Below, in pieces: positions 54,404 to 61,913 of a DNA stretch of 64,000 nt. The translations under genes were made by a program, and so were the position numbers. How positions within the stretch are numbered: position 1 is the first letter of the stretch; every line of letters begins with the position of its first letter. The stretch is from Pollutimonas sp036675275 (GTDB taxonomy: Bacteria; Pseudomonadota; Gammaproteobacteria; Burkholderiales; Burkholderiaceae_B), in the NCBI GenBank assembly GCA_036675275.1, contig JAKFFG010000005.1, positions 372,001-436,000 of the forward strand. The letters run 5' to 3'. The notes under the pieces are model-generated. The model was not told the origin of the DNA, ran no database searches, and saw only the letters and a program-made list of their open reading frames with translations.

Positions 54404-55834
54404 TTAAATCGCGATCCAGCCGCGAGCCAATCCGATAATGGCGGCAATGCAGCCTATCCATGCAACGATAAACACGGCGAGTTCGAACTTGGTGAACAGC
54501 CGCCGCCCTTGCTCGCGCCGAGCCCAGTAATACAACGCCGATCCGGGGGCATACAAAAGCGCCGAGAGCAGAACAAATTTCAGCCCGCCGGCGTAAACCA
54601 TGAAAGCCGTATAAAGCGCCGCGATGCCTGCCACGACCAGATCGCGATTGCGGTCGACGCCATCCTCGTATGTTTCGCCCCGCTTGGCCAGCATGAAGCC
54701 GAAGCCTGCGACCAGAAAGTACGGAATCAGGGACATGGCGCTCGTCAGACTGAGCATCAGGGCAAATGCGTCATTGGACCAATACGTGCTGATCACCAAT
54801 ATCTGCACGATGCCATTCGTCAGCCACAGTGCCGTTGCTGGCACGCCATTCTTGTTCTCCCGGCCGAATGCGCGGGGCATGTCTTCGTTTTTCGAGGCTG
54901 CAAACAGCACTTCCGCGCAAATCAGCGACCAGGCCAAGTATGCACCCAACACCGAAATCACCAGGCCCACACTGACGAACACCGCACCCCATGGCCCCAC
55001 CACAGCGGAAAGCACACCAGCCATGGAGGGTTGGCGCAAGCCTGCAATATCACCCTGCTCGAGCACCGCATAGGGCAGCAGCGTAACCAGCACCATCAGG
55101 AACAACGCGGCAACGAAACCGATCAGCGTGGCAATTCCCACGTGCGATCGCTGGCTTGCATAGCGCGAATACACGCTGGCACCTTCGATACCCAGAAAGA
55201 CAAACACAGTGACCAGCATCGTCAGCCGCACCTGCTCGAACAGGCTTGCGCCATCGGCCCCTTGCGAACCCCACAGATTCCCTCGAAACAGATCCAGCTT
55301 GAATGCGAATATCAGGACGATAATGAACACCAGGATAGGAATGATCTTGGCAACAGTGACCACGGCATTGATAAAAGCCGCCTGCTGAACGCCCCGCAGT
55401 ATCACGAAGTGAAACGACCATATTCCGATCGACGCCACCACAATGGCAATGACAGTATTGCCATCGCCGAACACAGGGAAGAAGGCTCCCAGCGTGGATT
55501 TGATCAGCACCCAATAAGACACGTTGCCGATGCAGCTTCCTATCCAGTACCCAAACGCCGCAAGAAAGCCCATATAGTCGCCGAAGCCGGCCTTGGCGTA
55601 CGCGAACACACCGGCATCCAGATCGGGCTTGCGCTGCGCCAGGTTCTGGAACACCCGTGCCAGGGTATACATCCCGCCCCCCGCGATAACCCACGCAATG
55701 ATGGCGCCGATAACGCCAGTGGCGCCACCAAAAGTACGTGGTAACGAAAATATGCCAGCGCCGATCATCGACCCGACCACCATACCCGTCAGGGCAAGTA
55801 GCCCCAGTTTCTTGTCTACGCTGCTTTCCATCAT
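54404..55834 (-). CDS. arcD: Arginine/ornithine antiporter (second copy)
   Basis: A 476-residue APC-family carrier, clearly a paralogue of the product at 51599-53047 (shared VVGSMIGAGIFSLP, PDLDAGVFAYAKAGFG, FVFLGIEGASVYSRYA). Twelve helices. The start MMESSVDKKLGLLALTG is clear. It lies 16 nt upstream of arcA and begins the operon. The two copies may differ in affinity or in substrate (for example agmatine/putrescine). Confidence 0.9.
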   Translation of the reverse strand: MMESSVDKKLGLLALTGMVVGSMIGAGIFSLPRTFGGATGVIGAIIAWVIAGGGMYTLARVFQNLAQRKPDLDAGVFAYAKAGFGDYMGFLAAFGYWIGSCIGNVSYWVLIKSTLGAFFPVFGDGNTVIAIVVASIGIWSFHFVILRGVQQAAFINAVVTVAKIIPILVFIIVLIFAFKLDLFRGNLWGSQGADGASLFEQVRLTMLVTVFVFLGIEGASVYSRYASQRSHVGIATLIGFVAALFLMVLVTLLPYAVLEQGDIAGLRQPSMAGVLSAVVGPWGAVFVSVGLVISVLGAYLAWSLICAEVLFAASKNEDMPRAFGRENKNGVPATALWLTNGIVQILVISTYWSNDAFALMLSLTSAMSLIPYFLVAGFGFMLAKRGETYEDGVDRNRDLVVAGIAALYTAFMVYAGGLKFVLLSALLYAPGSALYYWARREQGRRLFTKFELAVFIVAWIGCIAAIIGLARGWIAI

Positions 55835-55922
55835 TCACCTCTCTAGAAAGATAAACACAAGACTGACCACACCCTGCATGCGCTCAAGGTTGCCGGCGGC
55901 ATATCCTTCCGGATATCCAAAA

Positions 55923-56969
55923 CTATCCGTCTGGCATTACTTCCCTCGTTTCAATCGTCCTGGACGCTGTGCCCAGGGCTGTCATCACGGTAATCAACAA
56001 GGGCACACCGATTAAAGTGCCGGGGATGCCCCACACCAGCCCCCAGAAGAAGACCGCCACCATCACCATCAACGGAGACAGCGACAACGCGTTCCCTGCA
56101 AGTCTGGGCTCCATGTAGCAGCCAAAAATGATCTGAATGAAATTCAACACGAGAAATATGGCCACGGCGGCCTGCCACGATTCGTACTGAACAAAGGCGA
56201 ACAGCGCCGGAAAAACCGTGGCGACAAAAGGTCCCAGGAACGGAATGTAATTGAGCAGGAAAGCCAGGCCTCCCCACGCGGCGGCCAATTCCAGGCCGGC
56301 ATAGATCGTGACCAACCAGACACTCAGACCGGTAAGAACGCTGGCGACCGTACGGATAATCATGTAGCGGCGCAACTTGGCGCTAATCTGCCCTGCCGCC
56401 ACGGCCCACCTGCGGCCGCGCCGAGACCCCAACAGAGTCTCTATGCGGCCAGCGGCCTCGTCCAGCTCGAACAGGCCCAATGCCACGAAAATGATCGTCA
56501 GAAAAGCCAGCCCGAGCATGCTGTTTATTCTGAGCGCGATCTCCTGCACTGCCCTGAGCAGCCACGAAATATTGAAGTTGTCCAGAAACATGCCCAGCAG
56601 CATGGTGCCATGGGGATGCAGGCCTTCCCTTTCCAGGCTGAACAGCCTCTGGAGCCGGGCCGCATTGCCAATAATCCATTGTGCGATCAGGCTGAACCCC
56701 CAGCCCGCGAGAAGCAGGAATACCGCCACCCCCGCCGCTGTCATGAGCAGCGTCAGTATCGACGCCAGCGGCGCCGGCATACGTTGGCAGAACGATAGGC
56801 GCACAGGCGCCACCAGCGCGATGGTGAACAGCGCAAACGCTAGCGGGATGAAGACCGAGTTTGCCAGGTGCAGCAGTCCCAGGACGAGTATGCTGCTGAT
56901 GATGTTCAAGGACAGCCGCAGCCCGGAACGGTCGTGCAGCGACAGGCGATCAGTACGAAGCCGCCTCAT
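55923..56969 (-). CDS. AI-2E-family membrane permease
   Basis: A 348-residue membrane protein with seven or eight helices, member of the PerM/YdiK/AI-2E family. The conserved region LNYIPFLGPFVATVFPALFAFV and the C-terminal FWGLVWGIPGTLIGVPLLI are present. Substrate unknown (some members export autoinducer-2, others exchange sodium). Its ATG overlaps the stop of the upstream hydrolase gene by four bases. Confidence 0.9.
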   Translation of the reverse strand: MRRLRTDRLSLHDRSGLRLSLNIISSILVLGLLHLANSVFIPLAFALFTIALVAPVRLSFCQRMPAPLASILTLLMTAAGVAVFLLLAGWGFSLIAQWIIGNAARLQRLFSLEREGLHPHGTMLLGMFLDNFNISWLLRAVQEIALRINSMLGLAFLTIIFVALGLFELDEAAGRIETLLGSRRGRRWAVAAGQISAKLRRYMIIRTVASVLTGLSVWLVTIYAGLELAAAWGGLAFLLNYIPFLGPFVATVFPALFAFVQYESWQAAVAIFLVLNFIQIIFGCYMEPRLAGNALSLSPLMVMVAVFFWGLVWGIPGTLIGVPLLITVMTALGTASRTIETREVMPDG

Positions 56970-58417
56970 CTTGGAATGACTCCGTCGATACGCTTCAATA
57001 AGTAGGCATAGAACGGATTGGAGGTAAGCCGCGCCAGCGAGTCCATCCCTATCACGAACGCACCGACCTCTCCGCGCATCGACATCGCACCCAGGTTGAT
57101 GCCAAACTCTTCGATATTGTCTGGATGCTGCCCGTACAGCGTATCATTGGTCGGAAACGGCAAGGCCACATGCGACAGCGAATAGATCTCGCGTGGATAG
57201 CTCATGCCAATAGGCCGGTCGATGACGTCGATCGACCCGGCCTCGGTGACCCGCTCGATCATGTCACTGGATGACGGGCTTACATTGGTGACGATAGTCA
57301 GACGGTAATTGCGCCGCTCGCCCGGCAAGGTGCCCGCCAATGTCCACTCCACGCCGCGGCGAAAGAGCGGCCCCAGTTTAGTGGCCCGGTTCAAGTCGAA
57401 CAGAACCAGCTCGCTGCCGTTTTCAGGAAGCCGTGCATAGAGCGCATTGATCAGCGCCCGCGTGCTGACGGTAAAGTCCAGAACAGAATGAAAGCTGATA
57501 ATAGGCGGAAGCTGGTCCAGCGAGCCATTGCGTTGCCGCGCCTGCAGTTGCTCCTGCAATGCCACGGTCAGGCTGTACGACTCGCGGGCCGCCCTGATCG
57601 GAAAAGAGTTGTACTTGAACGGATTGAACTCCGGAACAATGCCAAGCCATGCAGCCTTTGCGAACGCAGGCAAAATCGCCGGCAAGCCGGCCAGGCCGGC
57701 AAAACGTGCAAAGCGCGTGATTCCAATCATGGGCGATATAAGGACGAGGCGATCTGGCTCAGCCAGCTCGGGATCGTCCAGCGCCTGCATAGCGTACATA
57801 GGGGCCAGCGCCCCGCCATTTGAGAATCCCACCATATGCAGCGGCCGAGGCGCCGGGACCCTGCGGCGCGCCTCACGGACCGCCAGCCGCGTAGCGGCCA
57901 GCCAGTCTTCCCACCCGGTGTCTGTCAAGGACGCAGGCACCGTGCCGTGGCCCGGCAGCCGGATCGCGACCACGACATATCCCACCGACTGATAGTGACG
58001 GGCGATGTGCCTCAGGCTATACGGTGAATCGGTAAGACCGTGCAGCAACACGACGGCACCGGCCGGCTCGCCAACCGGCGCCAGAATATACGACCGGTTC
58101 CAGTCATGCGCAAAGTGATTGGGATTGACGCTGGAGCCCTCGAAATAGCGATTGCTCTCGACCTTTTCGTCCGGCTCAATTTGTGAGTTGACATTCTGAC
58201 GCACCTCGGCGAACAGCTTCTCTTCGTGCGCCACATATTCCTGCCACGAGATCTGGTCCAGCTTTTTCGCATGCAGCTCATCGGGTACATAGGTATGCCA
58301 GACCGCAAGAGGCGGGCTTTGCTGGATGGTGTAGATACGCATACCCAGCAGCGTGACTGCCACGACTGCCAGGACCAGCCCCAAGACCTTCAAGGTCTTC
58401 TTCAGGATTCTAGTCAT
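56966..58417 (-). CDS. Membrane-anchored alpha/beta hydrolase
   Basis: A 483-residue protein with one N-terminal helix (LKVLGLVLAVVAVTLLGMRI) and an S33-type alpha/beta hydrolase domain: VVLLHGLTDSPYSLRHIA oxyanion strand, then the nucleophile elbow VGFSNGGALA with serine near residue 208, and late acidic and histidine residues. The catalytic domain is likely periplasmic. The ATG at 58417 overlaps the stop of a remnant open frame (ATGA), a trace of translational coupling with an upstream gene that is now mostly gone. The permease follows. Confidence 0.82.
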   Translation of the reverse strand: MTRILKKTLKVLGLVLAVVAVTLLGMRIYTIQQSPPLAVWHTYVPDELHAKKLDQISWQEYVAHEEKLFAEVRQNVNSQIEPDEKVESNRYFEGSSVNPNHFAHDWNRSYILAPVGEPAGAVVLLHGLTDSPYSLRHIARHYQSVGYVVVAIRLPGHGTVPASLTDTGWEDWLAATRLAVREARRRVPAPRPLHMVGFSNGGALAPMYAMQALDDPELAEPDRLVLISPMIGITRFARFAGLAGLPAILPAFAKAAWLGIVPEFNPFKYNSFPIRAARESYSLTVALQEQLQARQRNGSLDQLPPIISFHSVLDFTVSTRALINALYARLPENGSELVLFDLNRATKLGPLFRRGVEWTLAGTLPGERRNYRLTIVTNVSPSSSDMIERVTEAGSIDVIDRPIGMSYPREIYSLSHVALPFPTNDTLYGQHPDNIEEFGINLGAMSMRGEVGAFVIGMDSLARLTSNPFYAYLLKRIDGVIPR

Positions 58418-58502
58418 CCCCGCCTCCCATTGCGACATAAAGCGATACATCGTTCTGTAGTTGAGCAGCGCGCAGCATGTCTTCCGCCTGACGGATGTCG
58501 GG
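58410..58502 (-). pseudogene. Last 30 codons of a lost outer-membrane efflux factor (NodT/OprM type)
   Basis: The frame reads DIRQAEDMLRAAQLQNDVSL then YVAMGGGDD and a stop, which looks like the C-terminal helix and end of an RND outer-membrane factor (typical ending LYxALGGGW). A stop codon precedes it at 58503-58505. Just upstream in another frame (about 58506-58722) lies a peptide with GCDKPPSEPVVSVTP, somewhat like the start of an efflux adaptor lipoprotein. A deletion that joined the two ends of an efflux operon would explain both. The OMF match is reasonable, the adaptor match weak. Confidence 0.5.
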
Positions 58503-58794
58503 TCAGATCCAGAATGGTGGCACTCGACTTTGTAAACGTCGCGCTGACAGGCGACAGCTGATTGACCTGCATCGGCAAGGTGGCTGATGCGGCACCGACA
58601 AGCACCATCGTTGGGGTAACGGAAACCACAGGTTCACTAGGGGGTTTGTCACAGCCATCTGTAGCTGCGGCCGGCAACAAAAAAGTGATACGCGATGCGT
58701 AGCCCAGCCTGCTCGTTACATACATCACCTCTCCCGAACGGCGAAACGCGACCACAACGAGTTGCCCTTATCCCCCTTACCTGTCGGCATACCA

Positions 58795-58824
58795 AGCGGC
58801 CCCGGACAATATCCGGGGCCGCTC
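58795..58824 (-). terminator. Terminator overlapping the stop of a small secreted gene
   Basis: Perfect 12-bp arms AGCGGCCCCGGA and TCCGGGGCCGCT with a 6-base loop. The right arm overlaps the stop codon of the small gene to its right. The tail is only moderately T-rich. Confidence 0.65.
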
Positions 58825-59083
58825 AGTTATCCGCTTGCCTGCGGTATTGCGCCGACACCGGCGACAAAACACCGGGAAAAGGGATGTAGTTATTAATGTC
58901 CTTGCGGGACATGGGAAGTAGCGTATAACCGGCCATAACCTGGACTCGGCGATGCGAATCAAGAAACGACATGGCGGACGCCTCGTCAAGCCGGGACGCT
59001 TGCAGATCGCAGGCCCAGGCGGCTTCGGACAAGAAGATGCTCCAACACAGGACTATCCAGAACGTTCTCTTCCGCATGCTCAC
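58823..59083 (-). CDS. Small secreted protein of unknown function
   Basis: An 86-residue protein with a good signal peptide (MSMRKRTFWIVLCWSIFLSE, cleavage near AWA-CDL). The mature 60 residues are hydrophilic (SFLDSHRRVQVMAGYTLLPM; NNYIPFPGVLSPVSAQ) with a single cysteine at the mature start. I know no family. A strong hairpin at its stop codon and a signal peptide argue that it is a real gene, not chance. Start at 59083 or 59077. Confidence 0.55.
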   Translation of the reverse strand: MSMRKRTFWIVLCWSIFLSEAAWACDLQASRLDEASAMSFLDSHRRVQVMAGYTLLPMSRKDINNYIPFPGVLSPVSAQYRRQADN

Positions 59084-59248
59084 CCATTTATCGGATTTAA
59101 AGCAAAAAATCCACTAAAGCGGTCAAAGTCGAGCAAATTACAAAAAAGCTATATAGACACTAGTACTGTTGAAGATTGGCGGGACAATATATTGAATGTG
59201 ACACGTGCAATGTCAAGGCGACAGCTTAAACCTCGAAAATAATTCACG

Positions 59249-59284
59249 CAAGAAAGAATCGATCAATCGCTCGATTCTTTCTTG
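59249..59284 (-). terminator. Terminator overlapping the end of the ceramidase-like gene
   Basis: CAAGAAAGAATCGA and TCGATTCTTTCTTG, perfect 14-bp arms around an 8-base loop. The structure includes the last six codons and the stop. On the minus strand only a few T follow, so it may act as a 3' stabiliser. Confidence 0.55.
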
Positions 59285-60069
59285 CGGCGCGCATAGTTAA
59301 GCGCGATCATCAGGCCTGCCGCCACAGAAAACAAATGCTTGATTGTGTGGCCACTGAGATACGCAATACCCTGGAAAATTTGATGATCCAGCAACTCAAA
59401 GGCCTTGGCCAATACATATAATCCAATTGCCGCGGCGAAATATAAACGCTCCCTCGTGGGTGCATTGTTTTGCCACTGCAGCAGCGGGATCAGCAAGAGC
59501 GGCATAAATTGCACATACAAGTAAGGGCGTAGATCGCCTGTCATGTTGTTATCCGTGTACCACCACCAGATCACACTGACGACAGCACTAATGGCCCAGA
59601 GCTTGTCGACCCAGCGGCCATCTCCAAGTGTTTCCCGCCAGACGGCTGACAAAATGCCCGCGCACGCGAGAGCAATGGGCAGGCGGTCCCAGATCAGGCG
59701 GCTATTGTCCGGCAACAGGTGATACCAGCCCGAACCAAAGGCCGTGAGCACCAGGGCGAAGAAAAACAAGGCATAGCCTGGACGGATAGCATCCAGCGCA
59801 CGCTTGTGGCGAGTGTGCAGCACGAGCGACAAACCATACCAGCCCACCGCCGCAAATCCGAGATTGGACAAGACATCTCCCGCGTTAGGAATGCCCAGCC
59901 AAGACCGGTTATCAGCAAATTCATGATAGCGCTCAAGCTGCGGAATCGGTCCATACCAGGCAAGTCCGACCGCCACGAGCGCCATCACGGCCCAGGGCAG
60001 CATATGGCGTGTATCCATATACGTCTTGAAGCGCGAACCGACTTTCTGTGGATTTGATCGAATACTCAT
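59263..60069 (-). CDS. Ceramidase/phytoceramidase-like membrane protein
   Basis: A 268-residue protein with seven predicted helices. Motifs typical of the CREST/alkaline ceramidase group are seen: IPNAGDVLSNLGFAAVG, GSGWYHLLPDNSRLIWDRLP (His and Asp metal ligands) and a late SGHTIKHLFS with paired histidines. Bacterial members have rarely been tested; hydrolysis of an amide-linked lipid is plausible. Start at 60069; an internal ATG at 60018 is possible. It has its own hairpin end. Confidence 0.75.
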   Translation of the reverse strand: MSIRSNPQKVGSRFKTYMDTRHMLPWAVMALVAVGLAWYGPIPQLERYHEFADNRSWLGIPNAGDVLSNLGFAAVGWYGLSLVLHTRHKRALDAIRPGYALFFFALVLTAFGSGWYHLLPDNSRLIWDRLPIALACAGILSAVWRETLGDGRWVDKLWAISAVVSVIWWWYTDNNMTGDLRPYLYVQFMPLLLIPLLQWQNNAPTRERLYFAAAIGLYVLAKAFELLDHQIFQGIAYLSGHTIKHLFSVAAGLMIALNYARRKKESSD

Positions 60070-60136
60070 GCGGTATCGTCCCCGACGTATTGGTTTGTCA
60101 CTGCACCAGGATAATTGAATGGCGGCGCCTTGATTC

Positions 60137-60165
60137 TTGCGGGCAAGTAACAGTCGTGCTATTCT
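60137..60165 (+). promoter_or_regulatory. Promoter of tRNA-Ser
   Basis: TTGCGG at 60137 and TATTCT at 60160 with 17 bases between. The -10 box ends 9 bases before the tRNA 5' end, as expected for a short leader. Confidence 0.55.
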
Positions 60166-60174
60166 CCTGGGCTC

Positions 60175-60484
60175 GGAAGGTTGGCAGAGTGGTCGAATGC
60201 ACCGGTCTTGTTAAATCGAGCGTTGATGTGGAAACACTTCAAATGTAAGGAGTCAAATTCGGTGGATCCCCTGGTGCAAATCGAGGTAACGCCGAGCGAA
60301 GCCTGACTATGTCAGGAACGTGTAGAGACTTGACGGCTCCCACCTAAAGTTTCCCATTGGAACCATGGTGAAGGCAAAGTCCAGACCACAAACAAGCATA
60401 CGCTTGGTAGTGAAAGCTATAGTGGTACGGAAAACCGGCAGGGGCGCGAGTTCCTCCAGGGTTCGAATCCCTGACCTTCCGCCA
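60175..60484 (+). tRNA. tRNA-Ser (anticodon UGA) interrupted by a group I intron
   Basis: The two exons are 60175-60209 and 60430-60484. Joined they give a 90-nt class II tRNA with encoded CCA: acceptor arms GGAAGGT/ACCTTCC, anticodon stem CCGGT/ACCGG, loop CTTGAAA (anticodon TGA, reads UCA), long variable arm and T-loop TTCGAAT. The intron lies between anticodon bases 34 and 35. Without splicing, no usable anticodon loop forms. If this is the only UGA tRNA-Ser gene, splicing would be essential, since UCA codons have no obvious other main reader. Confidence 0.93.
60210..60429 (+). ncRNA. Group I intron, self-splicing (tRNA subgroup)
   Basis: A 220-nt insertion without an open frame for an endonuclease. 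The 5' exon ends in U and the intron ends in G, as group I splicing requires. The exon end CUU (60207-60209) can pair with GAG at 60218-60220, a three-base internal guide as in the Azoarcus tRNA-Ile intron. Core elements are in order: GAGTCAAATTCGG (about 60250), GGTAACGCCGAGCGAAGCC (60285-60303), GTAGAGACT (60322-60330, P7 5' side), CCCACCTAA (60339-60347) and AAAGTCCAG (60376-60384, P7 3' side). These blocks match what I remember of the Azoarcus intron closely. Confidence 0.93.
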
Positions 60485-60557
60485 CTTCAGCGTATTGCGA
60501 TTTTCGATACGCAGTGAAGCAAGCATGATAAGCACTACATGCTCTGTTTAAGTTCTT

Positions 60558-60643
60558 GCACCCATGGCGGAATTGGTAGACGCAAGAGACTTAAAATCTC
60601 TCGACCACTGGTCGTGCCGGTTCGATTCCGGCTGGGTGCACCA
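60558..60643 (+). tRNA. tRNA-Leu (anticodon UAA)
   Basis: An 86-nt uninterrupted tRNA with encoded CCA: acceptor GCACCCA/TGGGTGC, anticodon loop CTTAAAA (TAA), standard D-loop GGAATTGGTAGACGC and T-loop GTTCGATTC. It follows tRNA-Ser by 73 bases and lies directly before prophage DNA, so it may be the attachment site. Confidence 0.96.
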
Positions 60644-60735
60644 GTAAAATCAAGGACTTAGGCAGATTTACTAAGTTACAGTTTGGATATGTTCCGCAGA
60701 CGTTCCGCATATTTTGAGGCCGGTGTTCCGCATTT

Positions 60736-60767
60736 AGCCCCTTCGCTTCCGGCGTCGGGGCTTTTTT
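60736..60767 (+). terminator. Terminator after the tRNA genes
   Basis: AGCCCC (60736) and GGGGCT (60757), extended by weaker pairs CTTCGC/GCGTC, followed by six T. It is the first strong rightward terminator after tRNA-Leu. Between tRNA and terminator lie three copies of GTTCCGCA (60691, 60702, 60725). Confidence 0.75.
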
Positions 60768-60807
60768 GCGTTCTGCCGTTATGGTACAAACACTGTACGT
60801 AACGACA

Positions 60808-60829
60808 GTGTCGAGTAAACCGTCGACAC
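60808..60829. promoter_or_regulatory. Palindrome before a small phage gene
   Basis: GTGTCGA and TCGACAC, perfect 7-bp arms with an 8-base spacer, ending six bases before the ATG at 60836. It could be a phage operator or a hairpin that hides the ribosome site. No typical Shine-Dalgarno is seen for that gene. Confidence 0.35.
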
Positions 60830-60835
60830 CCCATC

Positions 60836-61042
60836 ATGAACCACCTACAGCACTCCGCGCCCGACCATTCCTGCTGGACCTGTCAGTATTGGCATGGCGA
60901 AACGGTGGCCGGGGATGCGCATACGGTTTGCCGGCAGCACGAGCGGCCTTCAGTAATTGGGCGTCCGGACGTTGGATGCGCGTTCTGGAAGCTGGATCCG
61001 ATTAAGGCGCCTGAACTGTTTGACTGGCTTCAGGGGGATTGA
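60836..61042 (+). CDS. Small cysteine-rich phage protein
   Basis: A 68-residue protein with CWTCQYW near residue 13 and later single cysteines in TVCRQHE and VGCAFWKLD, a pattern suggesting a four-cysteine zinc knuckle. Small proteins of this style occur at prophage ends. It is oriented against the lysis genes and overlaps the end of the Rz gene by 13 bases. Function unknown. Confidence 0.6.
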   Translation: MNHLQHSAPDHSCWTCQYWHGETVAGDAHTVCRQHERPSVIGRPDVGCAFWKLDPIKAPELFDWLQGD

Positions 61043-61482
61043 ACGGAGCGGACATACCCCTGCAGCCCATTCACTTGATCGGCGAGCCTTGCAGCATCTC
61101 TTCCCATGTCTCCATATTCCGCGTAACACGCTGCGAATACTCCGATCCAGTCAGGGCCGGTTGCATCAGATCCTCCGCTGGAGCCGGTAGCCTTGGACTG
61201 GTTGCGATGTTCCCACAGCAGGCGGTCAAGGCGAACACGCACAGCGGCAGCATCCTTTTGAGCAGCTTCGCGAGCCAGAATGGCTCCCCGGTAGTCGGCA
61301 TCAGCGCTATCTCGTTCATATTGCATTCCTTGTTCAATGGCGATTTGCTGCAGAACAGCTTCGATCTTTGTGTCGGACACGCCCTGCCGGTATCCGTGGT
61401 AGTGCAGGCCCCACATCCCGGCCAGTAAGGCCGCAATGACGAGGGCGCCGAGTACATACCTATTGGCAAGCAGCTTAATCAC
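61030..61482 (-). CDS. Rz-like inner-membrane spanin
   Basis: A 150-residue protein with one N-terminal membrane anchor (VLGALVIAALLAGMWGLHY), then helical coiled-coil-like sequence (KIEAVLQQIAIEQGMQYERDSADADY), as in Rz i-spanins. Spanins fuse the inner and outer membranes in the last step of phage lysis. The reading frame contains the smaller Rz1 gene in another frame. It begins inside the last codons of the upstream phage gene (4-base overlap). Confidence 0.8.
   Translation of the reverse strand: MIKLLANRYVLGALVIAALLAGMWGLHYHGYRQGVSDTKIEAVLQQIAIEQGMQYERDSADADYRGAILAREAAQKDAAAVRVRLDRLLWEHRNQSKATGSSGGSDATGPDWIGVFAACYAEYGDMGRDAARLADQVNGLQGYVRSVQSP
61071..61319 (-). CDS. Rz1-like outer-membrane spanin lipoprotein (embedded in Rz)
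   Basis: Entirely inside the Rz gene, in a different frame. The start at 61319 has AAGGA upstream; the frame encodes MLPLCVFALTACCGN with a lipobox (LTAC), then a short proline-containing periplasmic part (SPRLPAPAEDL), as expected for an o-spanin. An internal ATG at 61253 starts exactly at the signal peptide and may be the true start. Rz and Rz1 commonly overlap in this way. Confidence 0.72.
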   Translation of the reverse strand: MNEIALMPTTGEPFWLAKLLKRMLPLCVFALTACCGNIATSPRLPAPAEDLMQPALTGSEYSQRVTRNMETWEEMLQGSPIK

Positions 61483-61913
61483 GGCTCTACCTCTCGCGTC
61501 ACGATCCGCTTAGGTACTGGCGCCGCCTTAATAGTCCGCGTCTCCTTTACCGTGACATTGGCCTTTGCGGCGTTCTTGGCTGCGCCCTTCGCTGTTGTTG
61601 CAGCAGATCGTGCGGTGCTGGCTGCGGACTTCACTAGTAAGGCGATGGCCTTCAAGTCCTCCGCAACGCCTGCCACCCGGTCGGAGATGTTGTCGAGCTT
61701 TCCACGGTTTACATCTCTCTCAGCGTCGATATCCCGGGTGAGTCGGTCGATCTGCCGGTCATACGCGGCAATGCGTTGCTCCATCGTTGCGCCGTAGTGC
61801 CACGCCGAGACACCAAAGGCCAGCAGCGCGCCAGACATGAACAGCGCCAGTAGTGCGGCGACGAACTTACAGCGTGCGGCGAAGGAACGGAACATTCGAA
61901 TAGTTTCACGCAT
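61479..61913 (-). CDS. Phage membrane protein with coiled coil
   Basis: A 144-residue protein with one membrane helix (FVAALLALFMSGALLAFGVS), then a long helical region with heptad character (RIAAYDRQIDRLTRDIDAER) and an Ala/Lys-rich tail ending in basic residues. It stands between a holin-like gene and Rz. A second holin or a lysis regulator is possible; I do not recognise the family. Confidence 0.65.
   Translation of the reverse strand: MRETIRMFRSFAARCKFVAALLALFMSGALLAFGVSAWHYGATMEQRIAAYDRQIDRLTRDIDAERDVNRGKLDNISDRVAGVAEDLKAIALLVKSAASTARSAATTAKGAAKNAAKANVTVKETRTIKAAPVPKRIVTREVEP

Noticed and set aside
54386..55744. A 452-residue plus-strand frame opposite the second antiporter gene
   Set aside because: Antisense of a 12-helix membrane protein; rich in His, Gln and Arg with no recognisable domain.
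58414..58755. A 113-residue protein-coding gene
   Set aside because: Its C-terminal third runs out of frame through what looks like an efflux-factor tail and into the hydrolase start. Better explained as a deletion scar.
60220..60540. Protein-coding frames in the tRNA-Ser region
   Set aside because: The open frames there, on both strands, cross the tRNA exons and the intron core. RNA structure explains the sequence completely.
60766..61005. A 79-residue phage gene
   Set aside because: It overlaps the cysteine-patterned gene at 60836-61042 in another frame, has no signal, motif or ribosome site.
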